From positions 18,763,001-18,827,000 of the forward strand of contig JAVUNC010000004.1 of the NCBI GenBank assembly GCA_032173965.1: 64,000 bases of DNA, given 5' to 3'. This document shows positions 14,401 through 29,100 of this stretch, in pieces. Each line of letters starts with the position of its first letter. Within the stretch, counting starts at the first letter, position 1. Position numbers and translations under genes: made by a program. Under the pieces are notes generated by a model. It made no database searches. It saw only the letters and a program-made list of their open reading frames with translations, and had not been told where the DNA came from. This DNA comes from Sitta carolinensis. Taxonomy: Eukaryota; Chordata; Aves; Passeriformes; Sittidae.

Positions 14401-17024
14401 AAAATTTGACATTGAAACATAAGCAACGGAACAAATTGTGAGTGCAACATTTTCAAATATGAGGTGTACGACTAGGAAATGCAAGGTGCTATGGAAGTCC
14501 TACACAGCCTATATAATAGCTGAGTAATTAGCAATCCATTAGTTTTTTCCAGGCTCTGGCAACTTCCTCAAAAAACTGGCCTTTACTCTCTGCCTTGAGA
14601 CATGCAGAATATGAAAGAAAGGAAAAAGCAAGTGAGCTAATAAGGAACTTCAAGTTCCTCTTTAAAAAAATATGTTTGGAGAATTACTTCTAAAATACAA
14701 TGCTAAATTTCAGAGGATGAATTTATAAAATTTTTTCTCTAATAATCTTTGAGATTGATTTGGACATACAGAAGAAAACTACTGTCTTGCAAAAAAAAGT
14801 AGCTCATCAAAAGACTAAAAGAATTTAGAAATTCCATTAAAAATAGCAAAATTACTTAAAATCAGCAAAAGCAACTTCATATAAGAGACTTGGAAGTGCT
14901 AATTAAAAGTGTAATATCTAACTGCTTTGGAAAAAAATCAATAGCGCTCTTTTTGAACTGCAGAACTTTTTTGTCGGTAGAAATGAAAGATTACTTAATA
15001 AATTAGGCTTAATTTATTTTAAAGTTTTATTACAGTATTTGGGGAGATATGTTCATTTATAATCACATGATTCTTAAAACATTAAGCCTAAGATGTCTGA
15101 CTGTAGAACTAGTTCAGTATTAGGTGGCACAGTATTCTACTGTAACTATCATATCAGTATTGAAATTTGTCTATGAGAAAATATTAGAAAAACAAAACTG
15201 AACTAATTCCATAATTCTTCATCCTACAGAAACTGTCATGTTTATAACTATTCATGCGAATAAACTAAATTGAGAATTGTAAAAAAGAAAATCTAATGTT
15301 AATGCTGTAATCTGTGAATGTTAAAACCTCAGTAAATACAAGGAGCTGAAAAGGAAAAAAGAAAGCTGAGAATTAAATGAAACATTTTCAATAAATGCAT
15401 GTTCAAGAAAGAAAAGTTTTAAAATAATTTTCTTGAAATAAAATTATTATAAAGTTAAGATTATATATGCTAAAATACAATTGTGGCTAGAAAGATTTAT
15501 TTTTAAATAATAAAAATATTTATCACATTTGTTAAATATTGTTTTACCAGGAGATAGCACTCCTACTATGACTCATTGCAAACAACACTGGAACCCTAAA
15601 CAACACTGGAATTACAAGCAGAGTCTGCACTATTCAAATTCATTTCTCTATGGATAACACTTAGGAACAAATAATCCTGCTGGCAGGATTAAATCACCTG
15701 CATTAGGCACTTTATTTGTGCCCAAGCTTTAGGTGGACAGAGAAGTATTGTTTGAAGTAACCCACTGTGTGTAACTGAAGTGCCCCACTCTAGTCTGCCA
15801 AGACATTTTAAGACCTGAAGGAGAGAATTTAGCTAAATTTAAGCACTGAGTTTATGTAAAAACACTCCTTACTTGAGACATTCTAAAGGTGCCAACCTCT
15901 TTTTGTTAGGATACAGTAACTTTTGGCTATAACTTTGGCAGGACACCTGACAAAGACTCCTAAAATTTAGGGAGGACTGATGAATTCACTCCTTATCCAT
16001 GCATCTACTTAAGATATTCTACTTGTTTGATTTTGACTGTTTTATTTTCTTGATGCTGCCTCAAAAGTACAAGTGAGAAAAATTGAAACTTCTATCACAA
16101 AAACCTGCAATATTTGGTATGGATTCCAGGGAATATGCCCTAAGATTAAAATGTCTTTTTTTTTTTTAATAATTTTTTCAATAGCAGGAAAAATTATCTG
16201 TGCATTTAAGGTTATGATTTCAAATAAAAGCTGTTCCAAATCATACAGAGCATTACATCAAAGGATAGGTGTCAAGTCAATCTATGAACGAATAAAGAAA
16301 CAAGTCATGGAAGCTTTATTAAGAGATAAGAAAACCCTATGGCAAGTTACTTAAAACTAAGTGTTCATAGTCAGGCTTCTTAGCTGAGTCTAAAGCTCTT
16401 CACAGTTGATCTACCATGATACTTAAATACACACTTAACATTACTTTGCACATACACTGGGGCTACTGAGTAATCTGAGAGACAAGTGTGTGCTTATCAA
16501 ATTTCCTTGATTTGAAATAGAGCATTTACTGTTTTGCAAGAGATAAAATCTCAGGCCTTGAAAGAACCCAACCATGGTACTACAATTTTTCAAACATAAA
16601 GAAGGAAGATGAAAGTTCAATTCCTACAGAAGCAGTTGTATTCAATTTATTTTCTACAGTGAAGACTGTATTAACTGCCTGTATGCCCAACACTTTTCAA
16701 AACAGACTTAGAGACCAAATTTTGGACATATATTTTTCAAATTTTACTCCACATTACTATCTAATAAGGGGCAGAATATATCATCATGAGAGCAGAAATC
16801 AAAAGGACTCTACAAATATTATTGAATGAATATTCACTTAGAATTTTAGATTAATACTGAAGATAACAAACTGTTTGATTTTATAATTTTTTAGCTTATA
16901 GATTCAAAATAATTATCCGATTGTGAAAACTCTTAACATTACAGATAACACAACTATAGGCTTCTTATAAAATCACAAAGTTTCAATATTGTGAATGAAA
17001 TAACTATTTTTGTTAAGAAAATAA
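8418..17024. other. Intergenic DNA downstream of SNTG2
   Basis: AT-rich sequence with no recognised exon, RNA gene or clear repeat. Open frames are short and lack family signatures. In mammals the gene downstream of SNTG2 in the same orientation is TPO (thyroid peroxidase). I looked on the minus strand for its peroxidase segments and signal-peptide exon and saw nothing convincing up to base 1. Confidence 0.6.
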
Positions 17025-17030
17025 TTTATT
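17025..17030 (-). promoter_or_regulatory. Candidate SNTG2 poly(A) signal AATAAA
   Basis: A canonical AATAAA on the minus strand lies 28 bases after the stop codon. A GU-richer stretch follows on the transcript at about 16,985-16,969. If used, the 3' UTR would be only about 50-60 nt. The hexamer is also common by chance in AT-rich DNA, so use is inferred and alternative distal sites are possible. Confidence 0.55.
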
Positions 17031-17058
17031 TTCCATAGTCATGACATATAATCTAGTG

Positions 17059-17190
17059 TCAGTTACTGTACATATATTTTCTTGCAATACTCTGACTGTC
17101 TATGAATACTGGATCCACAGATGCCACTTTTGCTGCTATAAAGGAGTGAATACAGTGTAAAACTGCCGTCAGATCCTGAAATTCAAGTTC
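17059..17190 (-). CDS. SNTG2: SNTG2 terminal coding exon with stop
   Basis: It has 43 codons plus a TGA stop at 17,061-17,059. It reads [20 protein letters not shown], then [20 protein letters not shown] and YSN. The acceptor is ACTTCTTTCAG with an upstream purine-rich run (A-rich on the plus strand at 17,205-17,220). This is the end of the syntrophin-unique region. The last residues, KYMYSN, correspond to KYMYSS in the human protein as I recall it. Because the last coding exon also carries the stop, only a short 3' UTR follows. Confidence 0.95.
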   Translation of the reverse strand, partial: ELEFQDLTAVLHCIHSFIAAKVASVDPVFIDSQSIARKYMYSN

Positions 17191-20100
17191 CTGAAAGAAG
17201 TAAGAGAAAAAAAAAAAAAAAGAGAAAATGTGAATTCAATTCAGTTTTATAAACATTTTACATGAATACAGAACAGACTAGTTAGAAAACAATAATGGCC
17301 TTAACAAGAAAATCGAATTTCCTTATAGGAAACTATAAAGTCAAAATTATCTAGAATAAAAAACTCTATATCCATACCTTGGTCACTGGCAGTGCCATGT
17401 CAATTTAGTTTTCACTCTGTGCTACTTTATTTTTTACATTGTACTCAGCTTGTACAATGAAATCAGTCAACTTGAAAGAACATTCAGATATTGCAACATA
17501 GAAAAATTCAGGTTGAAAAAGATCTTGAATATCACTGAGTCCAACTATTAACCCAGCACTGCCAAGTCTACCACTAAACCATGTAACTAAGTGCCACATC
17601 TACACTTGATATCTCCTGGGATGGTGACTCAACCACTTCCCTACGTAGCCTATTCCAATGCTTGCCAACCCTTTTGGTAAATAAATTTTTCCCAGTATCC
17701 AGTCTAAACTTCCCCTGGCACAAGCTGAGGCCATTTCCTTTTATCCTATCACTTGTAACTTGTTTCAGGCAGTTATAAAGTGGTAAGACCTTCCTTGAGA
17801 CTCCTTTTCTCCAAGCTAAAAATCCCGTTTCTTCAGCCACTTCTCAAAAGTCATATCTGTCCGATACTTCACCAACTCCATTGACTTTCTTGAAGTGAAA
17901 AGCCCGGAACTGGACACAGGACTCAAGGTGTGGCCACACCTGTGCTGAGTACAGGGGACAATCACAGTCCTGGTCCTGCTGGTCACACTATTGCTGATAC
18001 AGGCCAGGATGCCACTGGCCTCCTTGGCCACCTGGGTACAGTGGTTCAGGTTCTGCTGCTGTCAACCAGAACCTCCAGGTCCTTTCCCACCAGGCAGCTT
18101 TCCAGACACTCTGCTCCCAGCTTGTAGCACTTCCTGGAGTTGTTGTGACCCAAGGGCAGGATGTGGCACTCAGCCATGTTGAACATTATTACAGTGTTTA
18201 AGAAGTTAAGGCTGCTTCAGGATGATGTGCTATCAAGGAGGGTAGGGTGAGGAGATCACATCTCTTGTCAGCCTCTGAAGGAGAGGCCAGAGGCAGGGTG
18301 AAAGATAAGGTGAAGTCATACCACACTCTAATGACAGAAACAAACATGGCTGAGTATGAAATTCACATGCCCAGATTCATGAAGAAAGGCAGAATTGTTG
18401 CTAAACAGTTCTCAGATTCATTTGATATTTTACAACATATTTCATCTTCTGTGCACAAGCTAACTTTCTTTTTCCTTATGAACCCATACTGTAATAGAGT
18501 GATAGTCTCACACGACATGTAAATATAATATAAAACTCAAATATAATATAAAAAACATGTTCAATTTAAGTGATAACACTATGTGTAAAGTCTGCACCTG
18601 GTAAATACATTGTGGGGACACTTGAAACAGTTTTTGGTTTGAGTAGAAGACTGTTTTCAACAATCTGCTGGCTAACTAGTTGTTTGTTGAGGCACACTCC
18701 GTATGGTTGTTTTTAAGGAAAAAGCAAAGCACTGGACTTCTGCTTTATCTGTAACAGAATTTTTTATAAAAAAAATTGTTCCATATAGAATATTTGGAAT
18801 TCAAACTTACTGTCCCAGAAAAGCTCACTATCACACCATTTTGTTATCCAAACCCAGGTATTTACTAGGCACAAGTGGTCCTACTACTAATGAATTGTTC
18901 ACTGGTATTTGTGGGCAGGATTTTGTGACCGTATTTGGGGCACAACTGGGAAATTTCTGTGAGTGGAAGGACCTGCAGGAATCTGTTGTGAATAACCTTT
19001 TGAATATTTCTATGCTCTTGTTTATGTAAGATATAATCTACACAGAGGTGGAAGACTAGTAGTAACACTAAATCTATGTTTTATGTGACAACAACCCTAT
19101 TTTCTGAAGTTAATACTGCAGGTCCCCCATTTTTGGATTATTTTCAAGGGAGGTGCCAATTTTGAAAGTTATTACAGAGCTGAAAAGCCAAATATGTGGC
19201 ATATAAGCACTCCTCATGCAGTTTACCAGCTAGTCCACTCCTCTTGTCTCTCACATCTTCACTATTTTATGTTAGGCTTGTGCAGGGATGAGCAATCCCC
19301 TGGGATCTAAAACAGGACCAGAGCTCTGGAGATGTCTTGCAGGCCTCAGTTACATGTGGCCACCTAAGGTGGTATATGAAAAGTGGGGCTCATCTGAGGC
19401 CTCGTGCACCAGAAGCCTCCAGGAATGCAGCTTATCACAGTAGTATTTGATCCAGAAGGCCACGACTGGGGTAAGGCTGTGGAGCTTTGTGTCTGAAGGA
19501 TGTCTGATGCCTGTGCTGGCTGCCTTTGCAATCCTGCAGCCAGCTAGTTGGGCATAGATAATGAGGAATAGTCACACATATCTAAGGATAAAGTGGGATA
19601 GGGATTTGCTTGCATGTAGATTACAACAGAGAAGGGGAAAGAGGATTGGGTGCTTGTTTGAAGATATGGATTTAGTCAAAGATAAGGATGGTTTTCTGAC
19701 TTGGGAAAATGTAGATATTTTGTAGTCTGAAGACTGGGACACAAAATGTCCCTTTGCTATCTTGAATACAGTTTTATAGGTGGAAATGTAGCCTCTAGCT
19801 TTGGAATGTAATATGAATTCTTCCCAGAAAAAAACACCAATGACACTTCTTTCAAACAAATACATTACTCTGATACTTTATTTTTTTTTAAAGTAACATT
19901 TCTCTCTGTACTCAGTCAGCCAGATAAGTAACTGATAATTTTATTTGTGCTATATTATCTAACAGCACCCTTATGTTTGCTTTCCTTATCTGCTTTTTTC
20001 TTTAATTGAGATTGTCAGTTTTTAACGAGAATCTGTGCATGTCTAATATTTCACTAACCAAAGCTATTTTAGTTTACTGTATGTACTGTAATAAGTAGAT

Positions 20101-23100
20101 TAAGTACAACAAAGGCACTAGAGGGAAGACACCGATAGAAGAACACAAAAATTTGGATTAAAGCAGTGGGAGGACAAGACTGCAAAACTTCCTGCTGGTA
20201 CTGAAAATATAAAAAATGAGCACATGCACTGACCTCCTTCACTGTGTGTGCACAGCCAAGGAAGAAAAATATATGTTCTTTTTTTTATCCACCCACTAGG
20301 ATTTATTGCATGTCATAAAGAGCTTGACAGGCCTGGTGCATTATTACCATGCACACAATTTTATTGAGAACTTCTGAGAGCTGTTGAATCACTATTTGAA
20401 CAAGACAGGAGCCTGTGTCACATAAAAGGCAAATAATGGAGATGCTGACAGATGGTGTTATTGTGTCCCGTGCATTTCATGACTTTAAGGACACTGGTAA
20501 GCCTCAGTATATGTTATTTGTTGACCAGAGCAGAAGTATTGTTCAAGATATGTTTTCCAATCAGATTGACTTTTTTTAAGTTGTGAGATTTTTTTATTTG
20601 TTTGTTTGTGGGGTTTTTGCTTGGTTTTTGTTTTGTTTGCTTATTTGTTGGTTTGGTTTGGGTTTTTTTCAGGTTAAAAGTCTAAATAAAATTTTTAGCT
20701 CCAGACAACACTGAAGTCAAAATGGAAACCAAAAATTCTAAATTTGGTTCTATATCTCAGCAAATATAGCAGGGCTTGGTTGCCATATCATGGATGAGAA
20801 GAATATGCAGGTCTCTTAAGTTAACTTCTTGTAATAGACGAGAAATTTATGAGACCAGCAACATGTAGTTGAAACTTCAGTATGGCTCACAATACTCTAT
20901 CGACCACAATGTTTTTTTATCTTCAATAAATATTTGAGACTAAGTAAGATGAAAAGGGAAATGCTCCATCAAAATATGCTTGGGAAAAAAGCCTTATCTT
21001 CCAGATAAATAAAGCTATCTAGCTAGCTTACAGATATATAGTTAAGCAAAGGGAAATAAAGCATCAATACAAACCTGAAAGTATTAGTCCTGGTTTTTTT
21101 TCTTTTTTTTTTTTTTAAGAGCAACCTTTAAAATTTGGGTAAAGAATAATAACTGTTAGTAAGATTACTTGTAATTTCTCAATACTAAAGGCAGGGTAAG
21201 TTCAGGGAAGTACTGAAGTGTGAAAATATAAGATGTTGTAGGGAATATGAAGAACCTGAAGGAGAAACAACTGACAGGAATGTTTTCCTTATCTCCTTTT
21301 AACAGAAAACTTTTTAAATGGAGGAATGTATTGTTCACCTAAAACTAAAATGCACTGGAAGAAGTACTTGGTTAAAATTTAGAAGCCAAAATAGAAGACA
21401 AAACATCACATCTAGCTAGTAAACAAAACATAAAAATAGAATTACCAAATGTGATTTTTTTTTTACCCCCAAGAATTCATAATATAAAATTAAAAATAGT
21501 CTGAAAATCCTTTTACTACCTTGACTCTCTGTTTTCTGCCAAGGGAATGTAAGTCATCTGCATCAAGCTTTCTTTCTTGCATAGTGGTTCATTTACCCAG
21601 GAAAAATGAAGCTTCCATTATTTGATAACATTTTTGTTTCTCATTATTGGCTGCATTTCACTGTATAGCACCATCTGGCCCTATGAAATCGCTTTAATTG
21701 CAATAAGCAGAGGCAAGTACTGGACTGTACTGTGGGTATCAGTGCTGGGTATTTTCCAGCCAGCCTGTAACTCTCAAGCCTGTGAAATCATACCATTTAG
21801 ATGGTGGACATACAGCTGATTATATATACCAATTATGTGAAGTGGAGAGGCTGCACAGCTCTGTCCCAGTCCCATATAATGTGCAATCTGAGTGGGTATA
21901 TTGCACTTTGCAGAGGCAGTTGTAAAAGGTGTAATCACTGAAATGCTGATAAATCCTCAGCTACTTAGTATCAGCCTTTCTTCTGGCCTTTAATGAACTT
22001 TTTCTGGCATCTTCCAACATTTACAACACATAGGTACTTTTAGGTACATAGATATTAAGAATTCTGTATGAACCAATCCCATATCAACTTCCATTTGATA
22101 CTTTCAAGGTACATCACATTCATGTGAATTTTGCCAATTACAAGATGTTTTCATTAGAGCTATGTAAATTAATAAGTTTTAATGCTTTAACAAATCTGTC
22201 TCCTGAACAAAGCTTACTGCAAAATTATCATAAGAACTCACTTATAATAATTTTTACAGATAATCAAATTTTCATTAAAAATGCTAAAATTTACATTTTT
22301 TTTAATCTAAAGAGTAAAATCAGGTAAAACAAATAAAAACCAATCTAATTTGCACAAAATAATAATAATAAAATTTAAAAAATCAGATTGTTTACCACAA
22401 CAGAAAGAGGAATACAGTATTAAAGTAATAGAATTCCAATACAAGCAATGGAATTTCAGCCCTTGGCTAATCACACACAGGTTCTATCTAATGATTTAAT
22501 GCACAGAGATACACAAAGTAGTTTATGCATGACTACAATCTTCCTTTCTGACCTGAAATAAGTTATGTAAGCTCACTGTGACAGATGATCACATATAAAA
22601 CAAAAACAGTAGTCCTTTTCTGTCTCCAAGGACTACTGTGAAATGAAGTGGAAATGGTCTCCTACTAGACAAATTATTATACATTGTGTGTTTTGTAACA
22701 GATATTATATTATCTTTTACAGTAGAGCCAAGAGGCAACTCAGGCCAGAAGGCAACTCAGGATGAAATCCTTAATAATTTACTAATACAGAGATAAGCAG
22801 AAAGATACATTGCATGTACAGTAACTTTATGATAAATAAGGAAGGTTATGGACTTCTCCCTCACAATTCTTTTAAACATTAGAAGGATAGGTAACATATA
22901 TATTCTGTGTACGGTCAGTATAGAAAAAAATCACTTTATAAGTGACTTTAACCTGTACAATTCCTGGTAAGTGTATTTAAAAAGTTTCATAGATCTTCAG
23001 ATACTTTTCTGTTGTTTCTTTGGTCAAAAAAAAATCTACAGATGCTTTTCTGCTGTTTCTTTTATTTTTGTTGGTCTTTTGTCTACCAAAATCCAGCTGA

Positions 23101-26100
23101 ACCACACACTTCTTCTTCTGTCATATCACACCAATGTTCTCTTCATTCTTTTTAAAACCACATAACTGAAAAACTGTCTATTATTTTAATTCAACAGCGA
23201 GCTTGGGGTCAAATTTTATGTTTACTTTTTTTTTTTTTAATGCAGTTTTTAGACATTATATCTACTGTATGTTGACAGAATAACTTCAGAGAAATTATCC
23301 TTCTGAAAGAGTAACATCCCATCATATAACAACTTCATATCAGGCTTGTAGAAATATCACAATAAATCTATGGGTATTATATTGCTTCTGTTTATTGTGG
23401 AGTTTCTAATGAATCAGCAAAAAAGGATAAGCTGTGATGTGCTCACCATATGTATGTCCCAGTAAATGTCATTTCTGATGCCTTGACGGTAATTTTATGT
23501 CATGTTTAACTAAATTGAAAAAGAGGATGTTGCTTACCTTTGTCTCAATTTGTTTGGTGTCTAGATTTTGAAAAAGAAGCTTTACTCTTGTTTTCCCATC
23601 ATCTGATGAGCCTTTGAGCTGAGAGAATTTAAACCTCCACAGCACATTCTAAAGAAAAAGAAATTTGATTAAGGACTCTGATACCTGTTTTTACCTAGAC
23701 CTATAGAACGATGATCGATTTTTGCATACTAAAATAATGCATTACAACAGTAATGCAGTGCATGATAACAGGCTCTTTGCAGAGCAATTAAAATTAACAT
23801 TGCTGTACTCTTTTTGAAAGTAAAAGATGCAATATTAAGATTCATTAATTAAACTGCTGAAATTCTCTGAGATATAAATGTTCCAATTGCCTACATAGCA
23901 TAAAGATAACAAAAACTTAATTCCATAAAGATCCATGAGGATATTTCTATCAGTTTCAGTGTGAATACAATTCCATGCCATATCTTGATCTTTCATATTT
24001 CAGCTGCCTCATTTGTGTAATGTAGATAACTGTGACTTACATGGATATTGCAAAGCTGAACTTACTGATGTGTAAAATGTTCTCAAAAAAGCTATAGAAA
24101 TATAGAAATATTATTATTGAACATAGTCCCAGAAACCACAAAAATGTGTTCTACATTACATAATGGTTTGTATATATGACTTCTAAGCTTCTTGGTCTCC
24201 CACAGGTTTATGCATGGCATCTTACTAGTTTTGGCAAATTCTAGATTAACAGATATGCTTTAATATTTATGGAGATATTTTGTAAAAAGAAAAATTGGGA
24301 AAATATTTTTGAAATCAAGATAATTTTCTGCATTTATCTGAATGTTTTCTATTTGTCACCTGGAAATGTATAATTAAAAAAAAAAAACACGAGGTAATTT
24401 GCACCCCAACTTCCTGCTGACGCTTCCTTTAATGCCTATAATCTTAATGAAAATTCTCTGCACATGTGAAATGTGCTTCAGTCCCTGGACATTGTTGCAG
24501 AAACACAATTTAAATACTTGGGAGGTTATTTCAAAAGCACACATTGTTGTGTTTCATTTTCCAACATGCCTTTTCTCAAAATATTTTTTTTTATGTAGAC
24601 CAGTGCTACCAGTGGTCTTCAGAAACCTACTCATAGTTTAAAATGGGATGTCCTATAAATAATAAAAAAAACCTATCTCCTGGTTCCCTGCAGACATAAA
24701 TGTCACCAACTTCTTAGAGAGATATAACAGATGAAGAAAAACTGAAATATGCTACAGCACTGTGATGGTGCTTAAACTTTATATTCATGAACAGATTTTA
24801 ACTAGGTCCAGAGGGCCTAATTAGATCACCTGAAAAAAAAAAATAGAGTTTTAATGAGTTTGGCTCTAAACAGGATAGATGAGTGTTTGCTATGTAATAT
24901 AACTGCCAAGGTGGATATAAATCAAGAACTTAGGAAAAATTTTGTAATAATAAGCATTGCTGAAGTCATCATCTCTCTCAACAGTTGACAAACACCAAGT
25001 GGGAAAGAAGAGTAGAGAGCACTGGAAGATGGAAGAAAATGCACTTTGGGATCCCTTTATACTGGAGGAGCAGCTGGTGGCACAGGATGGGGAAGATGAG
25101 TTAACCAAGCTGACTAGATAAAAAGAATCTCTACAATGAGATAAAAAGCAGATGCAGGCTACAGAAGTATCTCAGTGATGGGCCCAAAAAATGATAAAAG
25201 CTGAATGAATTAAGCCCATCAAGAGCCTGGAATAGAATATGCAGGAAAAGAAGCTGTTCTAGAAAAGTTCCTGAAAGATATATTTCTTGTGCTGGAGAGA
25301 CAAGTTAGAATATGGGAGAGAAAAAGCCCTGCAGACACCATGGCCAGTGAAGGGGGAGGAGGTACTGTTCCTGAAGGACTGCATCTGATGGGAAGGACCC
25401 ACGCTGGAGCAGTTCATAAAGAGCTGCAGCCCATGGGAAGGACTCATGCTGGATTCTGGAGGACTGTCTCCTGTGAAAGGGACTCCATGCTGGAGCAGGA
25501 GAAGAGTGTGAGGAGTTCTCCTCCTGAGGAGGAAGGAGAAGCAGAGACAATATGTGGTGAACTGACTACAGCCCCCATTTCCAACCCACCTGTGCTGCTG
25601 GAGAGGAGGAGATAAAGAAAATTGGGAAACAGAGAGGGGTAGGGAGAAGGTGTTTTAAGATCTGGTCTTTATTTCTCATTAGCATACTCTGATTTGATTT
25701 GCAATAAATTAAATTAATTTGCCCAAGTGGAGTCTGTTTTGTCATGATGGCCACTGGTGGTGAGTGACCTCTCCCTGTATTTATCTCGACCATCAAGCCT
25801 TTTGTTGCATTTCCTCTCATTTGCCCAACTCAGAAGGAAGCCAAAGTCAACCCCCCACACTCCAAAGCAAAAATTCTTGTGCTTTTTATTTCAGAATTTG
25901 TAGTAAGAAGACACTTTTAAAATTGTTTTTCAAAGTGTAAAAAAGAATGTTTTTCAATGAGTATATGAGCTGGTTGCCCAAAATTTGAGATCCAGATTTA
26001 GAATCCTAGAGCAAACAAGGGACTGGCCTGTATTTTAATAATCCTCTTGGAACACCTGCTGATGTTTAAGAGCCTTCTTTGCATCAACAGAAGACCTTAA

Positions 26101-29100
26101 TTTTTTCATTAACACCAAGAAAAAATAGATTCTTCAATAAAATTGCTATGTCCCTAATGAACTGTTAATTGCTTGGCCACTTCAAGAATCTTTTTTGCAT
26201 TAGTAGGAAATATTCTGAAATAGCTATGCAGATGGGAAAGCACAGTTTTCTTCAGGCGAAATGAACTGCAGAAGTCCCCCATTACTGCCTCACTCAGGCT
26301 TGAGGATGCAGAGAACATCTCCATTTCTCACATAGATGAAGAATAAATGTACTTGAGTTCTCCAGATTTTTACTGCTTAGCAATTAAATCAGTCTATCTG
26401 CTGGTATTCTGTGTTTTTCCTTAGGTAAGCAACAATGATTCATCTAAATCCTCCTCATCATCAATACTGAAGGTAGGTACTGTGACACAAAGTCCTATAA
26501 ATAGAGTAAGGTCATAATTTTAAAGGTGGGAGTACATGCAATCATTTTTCACATTTAAAAGAAAACCTTTCTATAGGCAAGAAAGATTACTTCTCACAGT
26601 TAATTTGTGGTTACATGCAAAATGCGTATAATTGTGCAAGAAGCAGGATTCCAGAATGCAGTATTACCTGAGGGAGAGAAGGGTATACAAAAGTATTTTC
26701 TGAAATTTTATCCTGCTTCCTGAGATTCATGATTAACTTAATTAGTCTAAGTTTTCATGCAATTTCAGTCATTTTTTCTCTGAACTAAGATTTCAATAGA
26801 TTTGAATTTTTGGGGCATTTTGGCCCCAAACCTACAAAATGCCAACGTGCAAAAACTAGATCCTGCATCAGTATTTCAAAATGCAGTGTATTCTCTCTTT
26901 TCTCAGAATGACCGACTCAATTAAAAAAAAAAAATATTTGAGAAGACAGATATTCTATTGCACAGTTCTATTGATGCAAAAACATTTTTTGTATATATGT
27001 TTACTTCTACTGTCAAACAAATGTTAAAATCCACTTAGAATAATATACATTAAAGTACCACTAAATTATACAGAAAATTATAGACAGGGCTTGGAATTTG
27101 GCATGTATCATTCCCTGTAAGAACTTTCTATATAGCTACTGTTTTGCAAGATAAGTGCATGTAATCTCTTAGATTAAGACTGAAAATTTTTTTCCTCTAT
27201 TCTGTTTATTTTAGACATGACCTAAATTTCTTATGACAGAAGAATAATTAATCCTATTTTATATCTGTAGCTTCAAAACAAATAGAATCAGGTGACATTT
27301 CATTTTTTTCATGACTTGTAATCTTTTATAAATCTTGAAGTTTCTTCACTATAACAAACCAAGTTCACTGCTAAATATAACCTTCCTTTGCTTTTGTTAC
27401 TTGAAAAGGAAGTTACTTTTTTTATATCTTCCCCAAAATATACCTTTACATGCTATACAACTATAATTTCCCCTTTGAAGTCCCAAACTGACTACATTTC
27501 AGTAGGGCTAAATAAATAAACAGTACAGTATAATGGAGGAATAAATACTGGACATAAACATAAAGAAAATGCAATAGATGATAACTTCAATAACTGTAAA
27601 ACAATACAGAGTTATGTTTTCCTTTTCTTTTACTCTTACCTTCGTTTTACTGTCAAAACAGGTAAATCCTAGAGCAAAGTCGACTGTGAAACACAGGGTA
27701 TCCCCTTGCCAACTGCACATATATGTTTTAGACTGAAAAAAAAAGGTATGACTTTTGAGAGGACAACCATCAGTGTAAATTATCATATTAAAATAATATT
27801 TTATGCAGGTATTTTTGGCTGGGAAGACACTCAGCCGACAGCACTGATACTGCTTTATATTACCATGTTTGAATACGGTCAAAAACTTCTGATTGTAAAT
27901 CATATCTGTCAACTGGATTAACAGGAGTTCTTTTATATTTCAAGTCACCCTTCTACGAAATTAATATATTCTTGAAAACCAACCCTGGCAAAATGCAACA
28001 CAGAACAAACAAAACCAAATCTGACTACTCTAAAATTTTGGAAGACTGCTTAGACTGGAGGTATTAATGACTTCTGATATCACTTCCAGCAAATGTGCAG
28101 GCAACAGAGCCTAAATGTTTAGTCATTGCAATTTAATTTCAGAAAAGCATTCTGCCTGCTTTGACCTCTCCATCTGATTTAAACTTTGTAGAGAATCTTT
28201 CTATTTTACAACACTTAAATTTGGGTGTGGTTACATGCCAGTGCAGCACTATGTTAATGTTAGTTAATGTAATTTAATTGTTAGACCCAATAGCTATCAT
28301 GTCTTAGCACTGGTACTTGCTAGCCACTGCTATCATTACACAATATTCTATGACATCCTTTCAGATTAGAAAGGGAAAAAAGTCTGCTTTATTAACAAAA
28401 CTCAGAAGTTCTGGTCAAACTTATTCATAAGCTTTACAGTAAAAAGTCAGTTAACTCTTTCCAAGCATTTTTAAGGCTCACTAACTTAAGTATATGACAG
28501 ATTCTGAAAAGACACGAACAAGATTAGCTGTAATATGGAGCAGCCCGATGACATTCAAAGTTGACAGACTGTTAATAGCAAATAGCCCATTTCCTTTAGC
28601 ACCAGTAGAGATCAGATCCTGTCTCCAGGCTTTCCTTGCCACACCTTACCAGGCATTTTTAAGATCATGCCCTTGTGCCTTATGAAATTTGGAATTTTTG
28701 TTCTTTTTTCTAAGGAAGCATTACTTCACCCTCATTGATATATTATAAATCTCGATATTGCCTCATGCTTAGATATTTGTTTACACACAAGTTTTGTATC
28801 TGGATAGTTTCTTTTAATTAAAAAAAACAAACCAAAAAACCTTTTACACACAAGAATACCCTAGAGGAGACTGGAAGCATTAATAAAACTTGCTTAAAAT
28901 GGAAACTGCCATTTGAATTGTTTTTTTAAAAAGATTTTTATTATAGTCTAAAACTTCTGGATGACTGTAAATGTTTCTTCACTTCAGTATTAATAAAAAT
29001 ACTTAGATATACTAAAATGAGCATTTTTGAGTTACATTTATGACATTTTAAAAAGGAATTTGAAAGGGCAAGGAGTAATATTAGTTCATAAGTGCAGATT

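Larger units (their letters stand above)
17191..23537 (-). other. SNTG2: SNTG2 last intron
   Basis: A 6.3 kb GT-AG intron containing a CR1 copy near its 3' end (17,490-18,187) and a T/G-rich simple repeat at about 20,580-20,667. A moderately GC-balanced segment at 20,288-20,510 looks less degenerate than its surroundings. No other feature was recognised. The 108-codon plus-strand frame at 18,703-19,029 has no recognisable family. Confidence 0.75.

Noticed and set aside
18703..19029. 108-codon plus-strand frame as a gene
   Set aside because: No recognised family and no supporting signals; intronic.
25289..25820. Open frames of 81-108 codons as genes
   Set aside because: They fall in the LTR element, a non-coding repeat that gives similar spurious frames in many birds.
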